Notes: generated from the letters alone by a model not told the origin. Positions 48,183 through 58,328 are shown, numbered from the stretch's first letter. The stretch: DNA of 64,000 bases from Methyloversatilis sp. (GCF_030698125.1 NZ_JAUYNV010000053.1:1-64000), one strand, 5' to 3'. Numbers and translations are program-made.

Positions 48183-51100
48183 TCAGGCGACCTTGCGCGC
48201 CGCCTGCTGCGCGGCACGCAGCTCGGTCGCCAGCGCTTCGGTCTCGTCGACCAGCTGCTCCACCCATGCGGCGCACTGCGGGTCTTCCGCCGGTGCGCCG
48301 CCGCCCCCGCGTTCCAGGTGCGCGGCAACTTCGGCGCCCCGGCTGGCGCCGAAGTTGCGCACGATTCCCTTCAGCGTGTGCGCCTGCATCGCCAGTTCTT
48401 CCCGCGTGCCGCCGGCAAAGGCCTGCACCAGCGCGTCCAGTGTGCTGCGGTAGTCGCGCAGGAACAACGTGATGATGTCGTGCATCAGCGCCTCGTCGCC
48501 GCCGAGGTTGCCGAGCATGAACTGGCGGTCGAACCTTGTCTCGGCCGCTGGCGTGTCGGGCGGGCAGCTGGCCGTTGGTGCAGCGGACGGACCGAGTGCC
48601 TCGTCCAGTGCGCGCAGTAGAGCCGGTACCTGCACCGGTTTCGATACATAGCCGTCCATGCCCGCTTCGACACATTTTTCGCGGTCGCCGGCCATCGCGT
48701 GTGCGGTCATCGCGACGATGGGCGTGTGCCGCCGGCCGTCCTGGGTGCGGATGTGCCGCGTCGCCTCGAAGCCGCCCATCTGCGGCATCTGCACATCCAT
48801 CAGGATCACATCGAAGCGCTGCCGGGCTGCCAGCGCCACGGCCTCGACGCCATTGCTGGCCAGTTCGACGTGATGGCCGAGCCGTTCCAGCACACGCAGC
48901 GCGAGCGTCTGGTTGATCGGGTTGTCTTCGGCCAGCAGGATGTTCAGCGGTCGGTTGTTGCGCAGCGGGACCTGCGTATCGGACGGCGTTCCGGCGGACG
49001 TAGCGGGGCGCATGCCGAGCGCGGCCATCAATGCGTCGAGCAGCTGTGCTGACTGAACCGGTCGTGCGATCAGGCTGTTCACGCCGATCGGCACGGTCTG
49101 CATCTCGGGCGCTGCGCCGTCATGCAGCACGATGATGGGAAGCTCCGGGCTGTATTCGCCACCCAGCGTCTGCACCAGCGCCCATTCGTCACGACGGGCG
49201 ATGTCCAGGTCGACCAGCAGTGCCTGGAAGCAGCGTGCCTCGGTTTCCGCCGACACGATGGCGCCGATGCCGGCGTCGAGGTCGGCGCACAGCTTTGGTA
49301 CCACATGCCAGTGTGCCAGCCTGGTCGCCAGATCCTCGCGCGCTGCTGCGTCCGGTTCGATCACCAGCACTGACATGTTGTCAAGCGAGCGCGTGTCGGC
49401 TTGCGCCAGATCGCTGCCGACGGCACGCGGGAAGCGGGCGGTGAAATGGAAGGTCGAACCTTCGCCGGGCGTACTTGTGACGCTGATCGTTCCGTTCATG
49501 TACTGCACCAGGCGCGTGCAGATGGCCAGCCCGAGGCCGGTACCGCCGAACTTGCGCGTGGTCGAGGTATCGGCCTGCGAGAAAGCGTCGAAGATCAGCG
49601 TCTGCTTGTCGAGCGGAATGCCGATGCCGGTATCGCGTACGGCAAAGCGCAGGCCCTGGGCCTCGGGCGTCAGCTCGTCCAGCGTGACGGAGACGTCAAC
49701 GTGTCCGCGTTCGGTGAACTTCAGCGCGTTCGACAGCAGGTTGGTGAGTACCTGACGCAGCCGCATCGGGTCTCCCAGCATCGCGTCCGCCACCGCAGGA
49801 TCGATGTGGCAGCGCAGCTCCACCGGTTTGTCGGGCTTTGGTCGCAGCGTGCGCACGACGCCACCGATGACGTCGCGCAGGCTGAACGGTATCTGTTCGA
49901 AGTCCAGATGGCCGGCTTCGATCTTCGAAAAGTCGAGGATGTCGTCGATCAGCGTCAGCAATGCGTCCGAGGACTGTTTCACCAGGTCGAGGTATTCGCG
50001 CTGTTCGGCGGTCAGGTCGGTGTCGAGCGCCAGTGCCGTCATGCCCATGATGGCGTTCATCGGCGTGCGGATTTCGTGGCTCATGTTTGCGAGAAAGTCG
50101 CTCTTGGCGCGGTTGGCTGCCTCGGCGGCGTCGCGTGCGTGCAGGATCTGTTCCTGTATCGCCTTGCGTTCGCTGATGTCGGACACGAAAGCGGTGAACA
50201 GCGTGCGCCCCTTCATCTGTGACGCGGTGATCGCCAGTTCGGCCGGAAACAGGCTGCCGTCCCTGCGGCACAGATCGAGTTGAAGGTGGTGTCCGATGAC
50301 TGCATCGAAGCGCCGGCCCAGCCACTGCACCAGATCCGTCTCGTCCCGTGCGCGCTCGCTGCGCGTGACCAGCAGTTCGATCACCGGCCGTTGCATTGCC
50401 TCGGTCAGCGTCCAGCCCAGCATGCGTTCGGCCGCCGGGTTGTACTCGATGACGTTGCCGAAGGTGTCGAAGGTAATGACCGCGTCAATCGCGGCAGTCA
50501 TGATTGCGCCCGTGTGCGCCTCGCTTTCGGCCAGCGCGCTGCGCTGATCGTACAGGCTCAGCGATGCCCAGTTCAGCGCCTGCGCCAACCGGTCGGTTTC
50601 GAGCGAACCGGTGCCTGCCGGCAGGGTTTCGCCCGTCGAACGGTCGAGTCGCTCGGCAAAATCGGTGCACTGCTGCAATGCGGCCAGCGGGCGGCGCAGC
50701 AGGACGTGCAGGGCAACGATGCCGATCAGCATGGCGATCAGGCCATGCAGCAGGCTGTCGGCCAGAATGTGCTGCCACACCTCGCGCGCTTCAGCGCTGT
50801 CGGTTTCGGTGCGCAGCCAGCGCAGCTCTCCTTCGCCGGCCAGCGGAACCCAGCTGACAACGCGCGTCTGAGTGCCATCGCCAGGTCGGCTTTCGCTGAC
50901 CGACACGGTACGGACTTCCGGTTGCGGTGTCGCCGGTGGCGCTTCGAACTGGATCGGAGCGGTTTGCACCCAGCCGGGTCCGGCGTCATGCCTGAATGCC
51001 GCCAGCGTGGCGCCATCCTTGCTGATCAGTGCCGCGCCCTGCAGGCGGGTGTCGCCGGGCAGCAGCCGCCGCAGGTTGTCCTGATCGAGACGGGTGGCCT

Positions 51101-51290
51101 GATGGATCCTTTCGCCGATCACGCGTGTTTCGGCCAGCGCATTGCGGTGTAACTGCTCCAGTGTGTGTTGGGACTGTTTGTGCGCGGTGTAGAGGGCATT
51201 GCCCACGACGCTGATGCAGAACACCAGAGCAAACAGTCCCGCGATGCGCTGCAGCAGACGCCCGCCGCCCGGAGTCAGTGCGTCATCCAT
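48183..51290 (-). CDS. Membrane hybrid sensor histidine kinase with two receivers and Hpt
   Basis: The product (1035 aa) has membrane helices at about 13-34 and 179-199 enclosing a periplasmic sensor of unknown ligand. Then come PAS (about 255-375), HisKA with H405 (NMSHEIRTPMNAI) and HATPase (about 505-625; DTGIGI, GGTGLGLAI). The first receiver (about 640-760) keeps D694 but has Arg for the conserved Lys (LIARPV). The second receiver (about 785-900) is complete, with D832 and SKPV. A C-terminal Hpt has H971 (AHTLKG). A BarA/ArcB-like phosphorelay is expected. The HD-GYP regulator follows three bases after its upstream neighbour's stop, so they form an operon. Confidence 0.95.
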   Translation of the reverse strand: MDDALTPGGGRLLQRIAGLFALVFCISVVGNALYTAHKQSQHTLEQLHRNALAETRVIGERIHQATRLDQDNLRRLLPGDTRLQGAALISKDGATLAAFRHDAGPGWVQTAPIQFEAPPATPQPEVRTVSVSESRPGDGTQTRVVSWVPLAGEGELRWLRTETDSAEAREVWQHILADSLLHGLIAMLIGIVALHVLLRRPLAALQQCTDFAERLDRSTGETLPAGTGSLETDRLAQALNWASLSLYDQRSALAESEAHTGAIMTAAIDAVITFDTFGNVIEYNPAAERMLGWTLTEAMQRPVIELLVTRSERARDETDLVQWLGRRFDAVIGHHLQLDLCRRDGSLFPAELAITASQMKGRTLFTAFVSDISERKAIQEQILHARDAAEAANRAKSDFLANMSHEIRTPMNAIMGMTALALDTDLTAEQREYLDLVKQSSDALLTLIDDILDFSKIEAGHLDFEQIPFSLRDVIGGVVRTLRPKPDKPVELRCHIDPAVADAMLGDPMRLRQVLTNLLSNALKFTERGHVDVSVTLDELTPEAQGLRFAVRDTGIGIPLDKQTLIFDAFSQADTSTTRKFGGTGLGLAICTRLVQYMNGTISVTSTPGEGSTFHFTARFPRAVGSDLAQADTRSLDNMSVLVIEPDAAAREDLATRLAHWHVVPKLCADLDAGIGAIVSAETEARCFQALLVDLDIARRDEWALVQTLGGEYSPELPIIVLHDGAAPEMQTVPIGVNSLIARPVQSAQLLDALMAALGMRPATSAGTPSDTQVPLRNNRPLNILLAEDNPINQTLALRVLERLGHHVELASNGVEAVALAARQRFDVILMDVQMPQMGGFEATRHIRTQDGRRHTPIVAMTAHAMAGDREKCVEAGMDGYVSKPVQVPALLRALDEALGPSAAPTASCPPDTPAAETRFDRQFMLGNLGGDEALMHDIITLFLRDYRSTLDALVQAFAGGTREELAMQAHTLKGIVRNFGASRGAEVAAHLERGGGGAPAEDPQCAAWVEQLVDETEALATELRAAQQAARKVA

Positions 51291-51293
51291 GGT

Positions 51294-52331
51294 TCAGGTG
51301 TCGTCCTGAAAGCGTGCGCGAATGCCCAGTACCTGATCCCACTGGCCAAGCAGCGCGTCCACGCAGACCGCGTCGAAATGGCGGTTGCGGCCCTCGATCA
51401 GGAAGGCTGTTGCCTTGTCCAGGTCCCAGGCCGGCTTGTAGGGACGCGGGGAGGTCAGTGCATCGAACACGTCGGCCACCGCCACGATGCGGCCGACGAG
51501 CGGAATGTCCTCCCCGGCCAGTCCGTTCGGATAGCCGCTGCCGTCGAACTTTTCGTGATGGGTCAGGGCGATCGTTGCGGCGAGCTGCATGTAGGGCGAT
51601 GCCGAATCCTTCAGGATTTCGTGACCGATCGATGCATGCCTGCGCATGATCACCATTTCGTCCGGATCCAGTCGGCCCGGCTTGAGCAGGATGTGGTCCG
51701 GCGTGCCAAGCTTGCCGATGTCGTGCATCGGCGCTGCGATCAACAGCGATTCCTCCATGTCGGCATCCAGCCCCATGGCGCGCGCGATCAGGGCGGAATA
51801 GTGCGCCATACGCAGGATGTGGGCGCCGGTTTCCGGATCGCGGAACTCGGCCGCGCGCGCCAGCTTGTTCAGCGTTTCGCGCTCGCGCCCGTAGATTTCG
51901 GCGGTGGCGCGGCGCACCTCGTCGGCCAGCGTGCGTGCGTGGTCGGCCAGCGCGACCTGGCTGCGCCGCAGGAACAGCATGTTCTTCACCCGCGAGGTGA
52001 ATTCGATGCGGTCCAGCGGCTTGTTCAGGAAATCGTTGGCACCCGATTCGAGCGCCCGGTAGCGCACCTCTCGTTCGTGATCGGCGGTGACCATCAGCAG
52101 CGGTGTCTGCGAGCGGGCAGGGTGACTGCGGAAGCGCCGGATGAACTCGATGCCATCCATGTCAGGCATCATGTAATCGACTATCACCAGATCGGGATCT
52201 TCGCGCATGCAGTGTTCGAGCGCCTCGGCAGGCGACAGGAAACAGGTCGCCGCGCAGTCGGGCAGTTTGCCCAGCAGCGCAGCCATGAGAACCAGGTTCA
52301 CCTGGGCATCGTCGATCACCACTACATCCAT
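51294..52331 (-). CDS. Response regulator with HD-GYP c-di-GMP phosphodiesterase domain
   Basis: The product (345 aa) has a receiver (about 1-120; D52 in VDYMMPDMDG, SGANDFLNKPL) and an HD-GYP domain with HDIGKLGTPD, the H in HASIGHEIL, HHEKFDGSGYPNGL and VADVFDALTSPRPYK. All residues of an active c-di-GMP phosphodiesterase are present. It starts at ATG 52331 with AGAGG upstream and is the first gene of a two-gene operon with the hybrid kinase. Confidence 0.95.
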   Translation of the reverse strand: MDVVVIDDAQVNLVLMAALLGKLPDCAATCFLSPAEALEHCMREDPDLVIVDYMMPDMDGIEFIRRFRSHPARSQTPLLMVTADHEREVRYRALESGANDFLNKPLDRIEFTSRVKNMLFLRRSQVALADHARTLADEVRRATAEIYGRERETLNKLARAAEFRDPETGAHILRMAHYSALIARAMGLDADMEESLLIAAPMHDIGKLGTPDHILLKPGRLDPDEMVIMRRHASIGHEILKDSASPYMQLAATIALTHHEKFDGSGYPNGLAGEDIPLVGRIVAVADVFDALTSPRPYKPAWDLDKATAFLIEGRNRHFDAVCVDALLGQWDQVLGIRARFQDDT

Positions 52332-52475
52332 CGGACGAACCTCTGATTCCGGTCAGTGTCTTGTTCGGCAGCTTGCCGCCCGCCCATGCATTCAATATGT
52401 CGCAACGTGCCTCATTAACGGATGCCCTCGTTGCACACTTGAGCCAGCCGCAACTTTCGCCGTGATCCGATCCGC

Positions 52476-53882
52476 ATGACTTCGCCACCCCCCTACACCC
52501 TGCGTGCTTCCGCGCTGCGCAACTGGCTGCGCCAGCTGTCATTTCGCGACATGTTCGTGCTGATCCTGCCGGCGCTGCTCATCGTCGGCGCCGGCTTCTG
52601 GTTCGCTGCGCGCTACATAAAGCCGGCACCGCCTGATTTCACGACTTTCTCTTGCGGCACCGAAGGCTCGGCCTACGAAGCCTTCTGTGCGCGCTACAAG
52701 CCGCTGATAGAGCCGTTCGGCGTGCGCCTGGATGTCCGGCAGAGCGCCGGATCGATGGAAAACCTGCAGCGGCTGATGGACCCGCGGCAGTCAGTCGATT
52801 TTGGTTTTGTCCAGGGCGGCAGCGCCGAAGACCATCCACCCGGCCTGCTTTCGCTCGGTGCCGCTTATTACGAGCCGGTGTGGGTGTTCTATCGCGGCCG
52901 GCCGGGGCTGGACCGGCTGGATCAGTTGAAGGGGCTGCGCATCGGTGTTGGCGCCGAAGGCAGCGGCACGCGTCATCTTGCGCTGCAGTTGCTTGAGGCG
53001 CATGCACTCGTCGGTGACGGGAAACTGCTCAAGCCGCTCGGCGGCACCGCCGGCGTGGTGGCGCTGCTCGCGCGCAAGATCGACGCGCTGATCGTGGTCG
53101 GTGCGGTCAATTCGGCCAGCGTATGGTCCCTGCTGTACGCCGACGGTGTGTCGCTCATGAGCATGGCGCAGTCGCCGGCCTACGCGCGCCGTTTTCCGCA
53201 CTTGAACGAACTGCTGCTGCCGCGCGGCGCGATCGACTTCGTGCGTGACATCCCGTCGCGCGACATTTCGATGGTGGCGACCCGCGCCTATGTCGTGGCG
53301 CGCGAGGACACCCATCCGGCGTTGATTGACCTGATGCTGGGTGCCCTGAAGCCGGCGCACGCCGAAGCCACGGTTTTTCAGCATCCGGGCCAATTCCCTC
53401 AGTCTGACGGTGGCGATTTTGAATTGCACCCGCGTGCGGCGCGCTTCTACGAGGTCGGCCCTCCGTTCCTGCAGCGCTACCTGCCGTTTTCGATCGCCAA
53501 CCTGCTCGACCGGATGATCGTGCTGCTGGTACCGCTGCTCGCCCTGGCCGTGCCGCTGTTCCGCATCCTGCCGCAACTGTATGTCTGGCGCGTGCGCAGC
53601 AAGCTGTACCGCTGGTACGGCGAGCTGAAGGATCTGGAGCGCCAGGCGCTACAGGAAGACACCACACGCCCGCGCGCCGAATGGCTGCTCGACCTCGACC
53701 GCATTGAAACGGCCGTCGCGCGCATCGGCGTGCCGCTGTCGCACGCCGACTATCACTATCAGTTGCGCGCGCACATCCACATGGTTCGCCGTCGCATACA
53801 GGGGCTGGCGGAGAACGTCGTGCCGGCAGACCTGTCGACCTCCGGTGCGGCTGCCGGCGACCCCGCCGCCCCGCAGGCCTGA
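52476..53882 (+). CDS. TAXI-family TRAP-type solute-binding protein with membrane anchors
   Basis: The product (468 aa) has an N-terminal helix (about 25-45) and a TAXI-type binding domain (about 53-325; CGTEGSAYEAFCARYKPLIE, RIGVGAEGSGTRHLALQLL). A second helix follows (about 343-365, IVLLVPLLALAVPLFRIL), then a charged helical tail (about 370-450) that would be cytoplasmic. Typical TAXI proteins are about 320-340 aa, free in the periplasm, and paired with a fused DctQM permease. No permease is present here, so a sensory or scaffold role is possible. Confidence 0.88.
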   Translation: MTSPPPYTLRASALRNWLRQLSFRDMFVLILPALLIVGAGFWFAARYIKPAPPDFTTFSCGTEGSAYEAFCARYKPLIEPFGVRLDVRQSAGSMENLQRLMDPRQSVDFGFVQGGSAEDHPPGLLSLGAAYYEPVWVFYRGRPGLDRLDQLKGLRIGVGAEGSGTRHLALQLLEAHALVGDGKLLKPLGGTAGVVALLARKIDALIVVGAVNSASVWSLLYADGVSLMSMAQSPAYARRFPHLNELLLPRGAIDFVRDIPSRDISMVATRAYVVAREDTHPALIDLMLGALKPAHAEATVFQHPGQFPQSDGGDFELHPRAARFYEVGPPFLQRYLPFSIANLLDRMIVLLVPLLALAVPLFRILPQLYVWRVRSKLYRWYGELKDLERQALQEDTTRPRAEWLLDLDRIETAVARIGVPLSHADYHYQLRAHIHMVRRRIQGLAENVVPADLSTSGAAAGDPAAPQA

Positions 53883-53922
53883 CCTTTGCGGGCACTCTGG
53901 CAGGGTGGCAGGCCCCCTGTAA

Positions 53923-53950
53923 TTTACAAACATTCGTGCGTGTATATAAT
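53923..53950 (+). promoter_or_regulatory. Sigma-70 promoter of the RND efflux operon
   Basis: TTTACA and a perfect TATAAT are 16 bp apart, ending 26 bases before ATG 53977. The surrounding A/T-rich stretch is unusual for this window. No adjacent regulator gene or clear operator is seen. Confidence 0.75.
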
Positions 53951-53976
53951 TGCAGGCCGAAATCTGGAGAGCATTG

Positions 53977-55203
53977 ATGCCCGCCCGCCCCGCAGTTTCG
54001 TCCGCCGCCACGTCGCCGGCGCTCTCGCATCAATCTCCTGTCGGCCGGCGTTTTTCCCTGTTGATCATCCCGCTGCTGATTGCGGCGACCTTCCTGAGCG
54101 CGTGTTCCGGTGACCAGCCGGCCGCCGCTGCAGCGCCCAGACCGCTGCCGGTATCCATCGTGGTGGCCGAAAGCACACGAGCGCCGCTGCTGATCGAATC
54201 GGTCGCGCAGGCGGAAGGGGCACGCGAGGTTGAAGTCAGGGCGCGCGTGACGGGCATCATCGAAAAGCGGCTGTACGGCGAAGGTGAAGCGGTGAAGGCG
54301 GGTCAGCCGTTGTTCCGCATCGAGCGCGCGCCATTCGAAATTGCGCTTGCCCAGGCCCGCGCCCAGATGGCCGAAGCGCAGGCGCTGGACGAACAGACAG
54401 CGCGCGAGTTGCAGCGCCTGCAGGGTCTGGTGGCCGACCGGGCGATCAGCCAGAAGGAATTCGACGACACGAAGTCGGCCAGTGCGGTGTCGAAGGCGGC
54501 CGTGCGCCAGGCCGAAGCGGCGGTGCGTCAGGCTGAACTGAACCTGTCCTACACGAATGTGACCGCGCCGGTGTCCGGCATGTCCGGCCGGGCGGAGCGC
54601 TCCGAAGGCTCGTTGGTCAATGCGGGAACCGAAAGCCTGCTGACCTCGATTTCGCAGATCAATCCGATCTGGATCCGTTTCAGTCTGTCCGATGGCGATC
54701 TGCAGAAGCTGCCGGGTGGCCGCGCCGCCGCGCGCAGCCTGCGCGATGTCGAACTGCAACTGCCCGACGGCAGCATCTACCCGCTGCGCGGGCAGATCAA
54801 CTTTTCCGCCAGCCGCATCGATGCGCTGCTCGGCACGATGGAAATGCGCGCCGAGTTCGCCAACGCCGACGCCCGCATCCTGCCCGGCCAGTTCGTGCGC
54901 GTCCGCGTGATCGTCGGCGAACAGGACAACGTGTTCCTGGTACCGCAGGCCGCCGTGACGCAGACGGAAAACGGTCCGGTGCTCATGCTGGTGGGGGCCG
55001 ATGACAAGGTGGAGCCACGCCCGGTCAAGCTGGGCGACTGGCAGGGCAAGAACTGGGTGGTCACCGACGGACTGAAGCCCGGAGAGCGCGTCATCGTCGA
55101 CAACCTGATCAAGCTGCGTCCGGGTGCGCCGGTTGCCCCGCGTGCACCGGGCGAGGGGCCGGCCACTGCGCCGCCGGTTGCCGCCGCGCAGCCCAGGACC
55201 TGA
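53977..55203 (+). CDS. RND efflux periplasmic adaptor lipoprotein
   Basis: From ATG 53977 (GGAGAG upstream) the product is 408 aa. It has a lipoprotein-type signal (LSACSGD, C43). The membrane-fusion layout is visible: a lipoyl half (EGAREVEVRARVTGIIEKRL), a coiled hairpin (about 120-190), the second lipoyl half (LSYTNVTAPVSGMSGR) and a beta-barrel. It links the inner-membrane pump to the outer-membrane channel. Confidence 0.95.
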   Translation: MPARPAVSSAATSPALSHQSPVGRRFSLLIIPLLIAATFLSACSGDQPAAAAAPRPLPVSIVVAESTRAPLLIESVAQAEGAREVEVRARVTGIIEKRLYGEGEAVKAGQPLFRIERAPFEIALAQARAQMAEAQALDEQTARELQRLQGLVADRAISQKEFDDTKSASAVSKAAVRQAEAAVRQAELNLSYTNVTAPVSGMSGRAERSEGSLVNAGTESLLTSISQINPIWIRFSLSDGDLQKLPGGRAAARSLRDVELQLPDGSIYPLRGQINFSASRIDALLGTMEMRAEFANADARILPGQFVRVRVIVGEQDNVFLVPQAAVTQTENGPVLMLVGADDKVEPRPVKLGDWQGKNWVVTDGLKPGERVIVDNLIKLRPGAPVAPRAPGEGPATAPPVAAAQPRT

Positions 55204-55217
55204 CGGAGCGCGCAGCC

Positions 55218-58200
55218 ATGGCCCGCTTCTTCATCACCCGCCCGATCTTTTCGGGCGTCATTTCCATCGTGATCATGATTGCCGGTCTGGTGGCGTCGCT
55301 GTCGCTGCCGGTCGCGCAGTACCCGGAAATCTCTCCGCCGACCGTCATCGTCACGGCGACCTATCCGGGTGCCAATGCCGAAACGCTTTCGCGCACGGTT
55401 GCGGCACCGATCGAGGAACAACTGTCCGGCGTCGAAGGGCTGCTGTACTTCAACTCGACCTCGACCTCGAACGGCACGGTCAGCATCACGCTCACCTTCG
55501 AGGTCGGCACCGACCCCGACACCGCGCTGATCGCGGTGAACAACCGCATTTCGGTGGCCGAATCGCGCTTGCCGGAAGACGTGCGGCGCAACGGTCTGGT
55601 GGTGCGCAAGCGTTCGAACAATCTATTGATGATCGCTGCGCTGAAGTCGACCGATGGGCAGCGCGACACCCTGTTCCTGACCAATTACGTCGCGGTGAAC
55701 GTGCTCGACGAATTGCGCCGGCTGCGCGGCGTCGGCGACGCAATCGCCTTCGACGCGCCGTACGCGATGCGCGTCTGGCTCAAGCCGGACGTGATGGCGC
55801 GGCTGGGCATCGCCACCTCCGACGTGGCGGCGGCGATCCGCGTGCAGAACGCGCAGAACGCGGCCGGCCGCATCGGCCAGGAGCCGGTGCTCAACGGTCA
55901 GCAGCTCACCTATACGGTCAGCGCCAAGGGCCGTCTGCTGAGCATCGAGGAATTCGAGAACATCCTGCTGCGCGCTGATGGCCCGGGCGGCGTGGTGCGG
56001 CTGAAGGACGTCGCGCGCATCGAGCTTGGCGCGGAGAACTATGACCGCACGACCAAGGTGAATGGCACGCCGGTGTCCGGCATGGGTATCTACCTGCAGT
56101 CCGGCGCCAATGCGCTGGAAGCGGCGAATCTGGTGCGCGCCAAGCTTGATGAACTGTCGGTGCGGCTGCCGGACGGGCTCGAATTCATCATCCCGAACGA
56201 CACCACGCGCTTCATCCGCGAATCGATCAAGGCGGTGGCGACGACGCTGCTCGAAGCCACCGTACTGGTCGTGCTGGTGGTGTTCGTTTTCCTGCAGAAC
56301 TGGCGCGCGACGCTGATCCCGCTGATTGCGGTGCCGGTGTCGCTGGTCGGTACCTTCGCCGGATTGTGGATGTTCGGCTTTTCGATCAACACGCTGACGC
56401 TGTTCGCCATGGTGCTGTCGATCGGCATTGTCGTGGACGATGCCATCGTGGTGCTGGAGAACGTCGAACGGCAGATGCGCGAATTCGGCCGCACGCCGAA
56501 GGACGCGGCACTGGAAGCGATGCGCGAAGTGTCCGGCGCGCTGGTCGCCATGGTGCTGGTGCTGGTCGCGGTATTCGTGCCGGTCGCCTTCCTGGGCGGC
56601 ATCGCCGGCAAGCTGTACCAGCAGTTCGCCGCCACCGTGGCGGTGTCGGTCACCATTTCCGGCATCGTCGCGCTGACGCTGACGCCCGCCCTGTGCGCGC
56701 TGATGCTCAAGCCGCACGACGGGGAATCGAAAATGTTCCGGCCATTCAACCGCGGCTTCGACTGGCTGACGAAGGTCTACACCGGCACCGTGGCGCTGAC
56801 GCTGCGTCATGGCCTGATCAGCGTGCTGGTGGTCGGCCTGCTGTTCGCCGGCGCGGGGTTCATGTTCCGCGTCGTACCGGGCGCCTTCGTGCCGTCGGAA
56901 GACCAGGGCTATCTGTTCGGTTTCGTCACGCTGCCCGACGGCGCGTCGGCCGAGCGCACCGAACAATCGTTCGAAAAGCTGCGCAAGGTGATCAACGACG
57001 AGCCGGCGGTGGAAAACCTGTTCATGGTGCGCGGCATCGACTTCATCACCGGCAACAACCGGTCGAGCGTCGCCATGATGTTCGTGGTGCTGCGTCCATG
57101 GGACCAGCGCACCGAAACGGCTGACGACCTGCAGAAGAAGATCGCCGCAGCCGGCATGAAACTTTCCGACGGCATGGGACTGATCTTCAACCCGCCACCG
57201 ATCCAGGGCCTGGGTACGGCGGGTGGCTTTGAAGCCTACGTTCAGGCACGCGAAGAGGCCGACCCGCGCAAGCTCGCGGCCATCACCACGCAACTGCTTG
57301 AGGCGCTGAAGGCGCGCTCCGAACTGACCGGCATGAACAGCTTCTTCCGCGTGTCGTCGCCGCAGCTCGCGGTCGAGGTGGACGAGTCGAAAGCGATTGC
57401 ACTAGGCATACCGATCGACGCGCTGTATTCGACGCTTCAGGCCACGATGGGCACGCTGTATGTGAATGACTTCAATCGCTCGGGCAAGACCTACAAGGTG
57501 CAGCTTGGCGCCGATGCCGCCTACCGCATGAAGCCGGAAGATCTGGGCAAACCGTATGTGCGGGCGAGTACCGGTGCAATGATTCCGCTGTCGGCGGTGA
57601 TCACCGTGAAGTCCGTCGTCGGTCCGGAAATGGTCGAGCGCTTCAATGGCTTCATCGCCGCCAAGATCCTCGGCAATTCGGCGCCGGGCCGCAGTTCGGG
57701 CGAGGCGATCCGGATCGTCGAAGAGGTGGCGCGCGACGTCCTGCCGGCGGGCTACTCACTCGAGTGGACCGGTCAGGCGTATCAGGAAAAGCGCACCGGC
57801 CTGACCTCGGTGATCGCGATGGGCTTCGGCATCATCATGGTGTTCCTGATCCTCGCTGCACAGTACGAGCGCTGGTCGCTGCCGCTGGCGGTCATCCTCG
57901 CGATTCCGTTCGCCATCCTCGGGGCGCTGCTGGCGGTGTGGGTGCGCGGCATGCCGAACGACATCTATTTCCAGATCGGTCTGGTGGTGCTGGTCGGACT
58001 GGCGGCGAAGAACGCCATCCTGATCGTTGAGTTCGCTGCGCAGAAGCAGGCCGAGGGCATGAGCGCCCTCGAGGCCTCGCTCGAGGCGGCGCGGCTGCGC
58101 TTCCGCCCGATCTGCATGACTGCGCTCGCTTTCATCCTCGGCGTGGTGCCGCTGGTGATCGCCACCGGCGCCGGTGCGTCGGCGCGCCGTTCAATGGGTA

Positions 58201-58328
58201 CCGGCGTGTTCGGCGGCATGCTGGCCGCCACGTTCGTCGCGACGATCTTCATTCCGCTTTTCTATAGCTGGCTGAGCGGCCGCAAGGCGGCAACGCGCAA
58301 CACAGACACCCCGGAGGCGATGCAATGA
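55218..58328 (+). CDS. RND multidrug efflux permease (HAE1 family)
   Basis: The product (1036 aa) has the twelve-helix, two-loop RND layout. It begins MARFFITRPIFSGVISIVIM and contains the proton-relay aspartates in GIVVDDAIVVLENVE and GLAAKNAILIVEFA in the second half. It exports hydrophobic or amphipathic compounds using proton motive force. Substrates are not predictable. It follows the adaptor by 14 bases. Confidence 0.96.
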   Translation: MARFFITRPIFSGVISIVIMIAGLVASLSLPVAQYPEISPPTVIVTATYPGANAETLSRTVAAPIEEQLSGVEGLLYFNSTSTSNGTVSITLTFEVGTDPDTALIAVNNRISVAESRLPEDVRRNGLVVRKRSNNLLMIAALKSTDGQRDTLFLTNYVAVNVLDELRRLRGVGDAIAFDAPYAMRVWLKPDVMARLGIATSDVAAAIRVQNAQNAAGRIGQEPVLNGQQLTYTVSAKGRLLSIEEFENILLRADGPGGVVRLKDVARIELGAENYDRTTKVNGTPVSGMGIYLQSGANALEAANLVRAKLDELSVRLPDGLEFIIPNDTTRFIRESIKAVATTLLEATVLVVLVVFVFLQNWRATLIPLIAVPVSLVGTFAGLWMFGFSINTLTLFAMVLSIGIVVDDAIVVLENVERQMREFGRTPKDAALEAMREVSGALVAMVLVLVAVFVPVAFLGGIAGKLYQQFAATVAVSVTISGIVALTLTPALCALMLKPHDGESKMFRPFNRGFDWLTKVYTGTVALTLRHGLISVLVVGLLFAGAGFMFRVVPGAFVPSEDQGYLFGFVTLPDGASAERTEQSFEKLRKVINDEPAVENLFMVRGIDFITGNNRSSVAMMFVVLRPWDQRTETADDLQKKIAAAGMKLSDGMGLIFNPPPIQGLGTAGGFEAYVQAREEADPRKLAAITTQLLEALKARSELTGMNSFFRVSSPQLAVEVDESKAIALGIPIDALYSTLQATMGTLYVNDFNRSGKTYKVQLGADAAYRMKPEDLGKPYVRASTGAMIPLSAVITVKSVVGPEMVERFNGFIAAKILGNSAPGRSSGEAIRIVEEVARDVLPAGYSLEWTGQAYQEKRTGLTSVIAMGFGIIMVFLILAAQYERWSLPLAVILAIPFAILGALLAVWVRGMPNDIYFQIGLVVLVGLAAKNAILIVEFAAQKQAEGMSALEASLEAARLRFRPICMTALAFILGVVPLVIATGAGASARRSMGTGVFGGMLAATFVATIFIPLFYSWLSGRKAATRNTDTPEAMQ

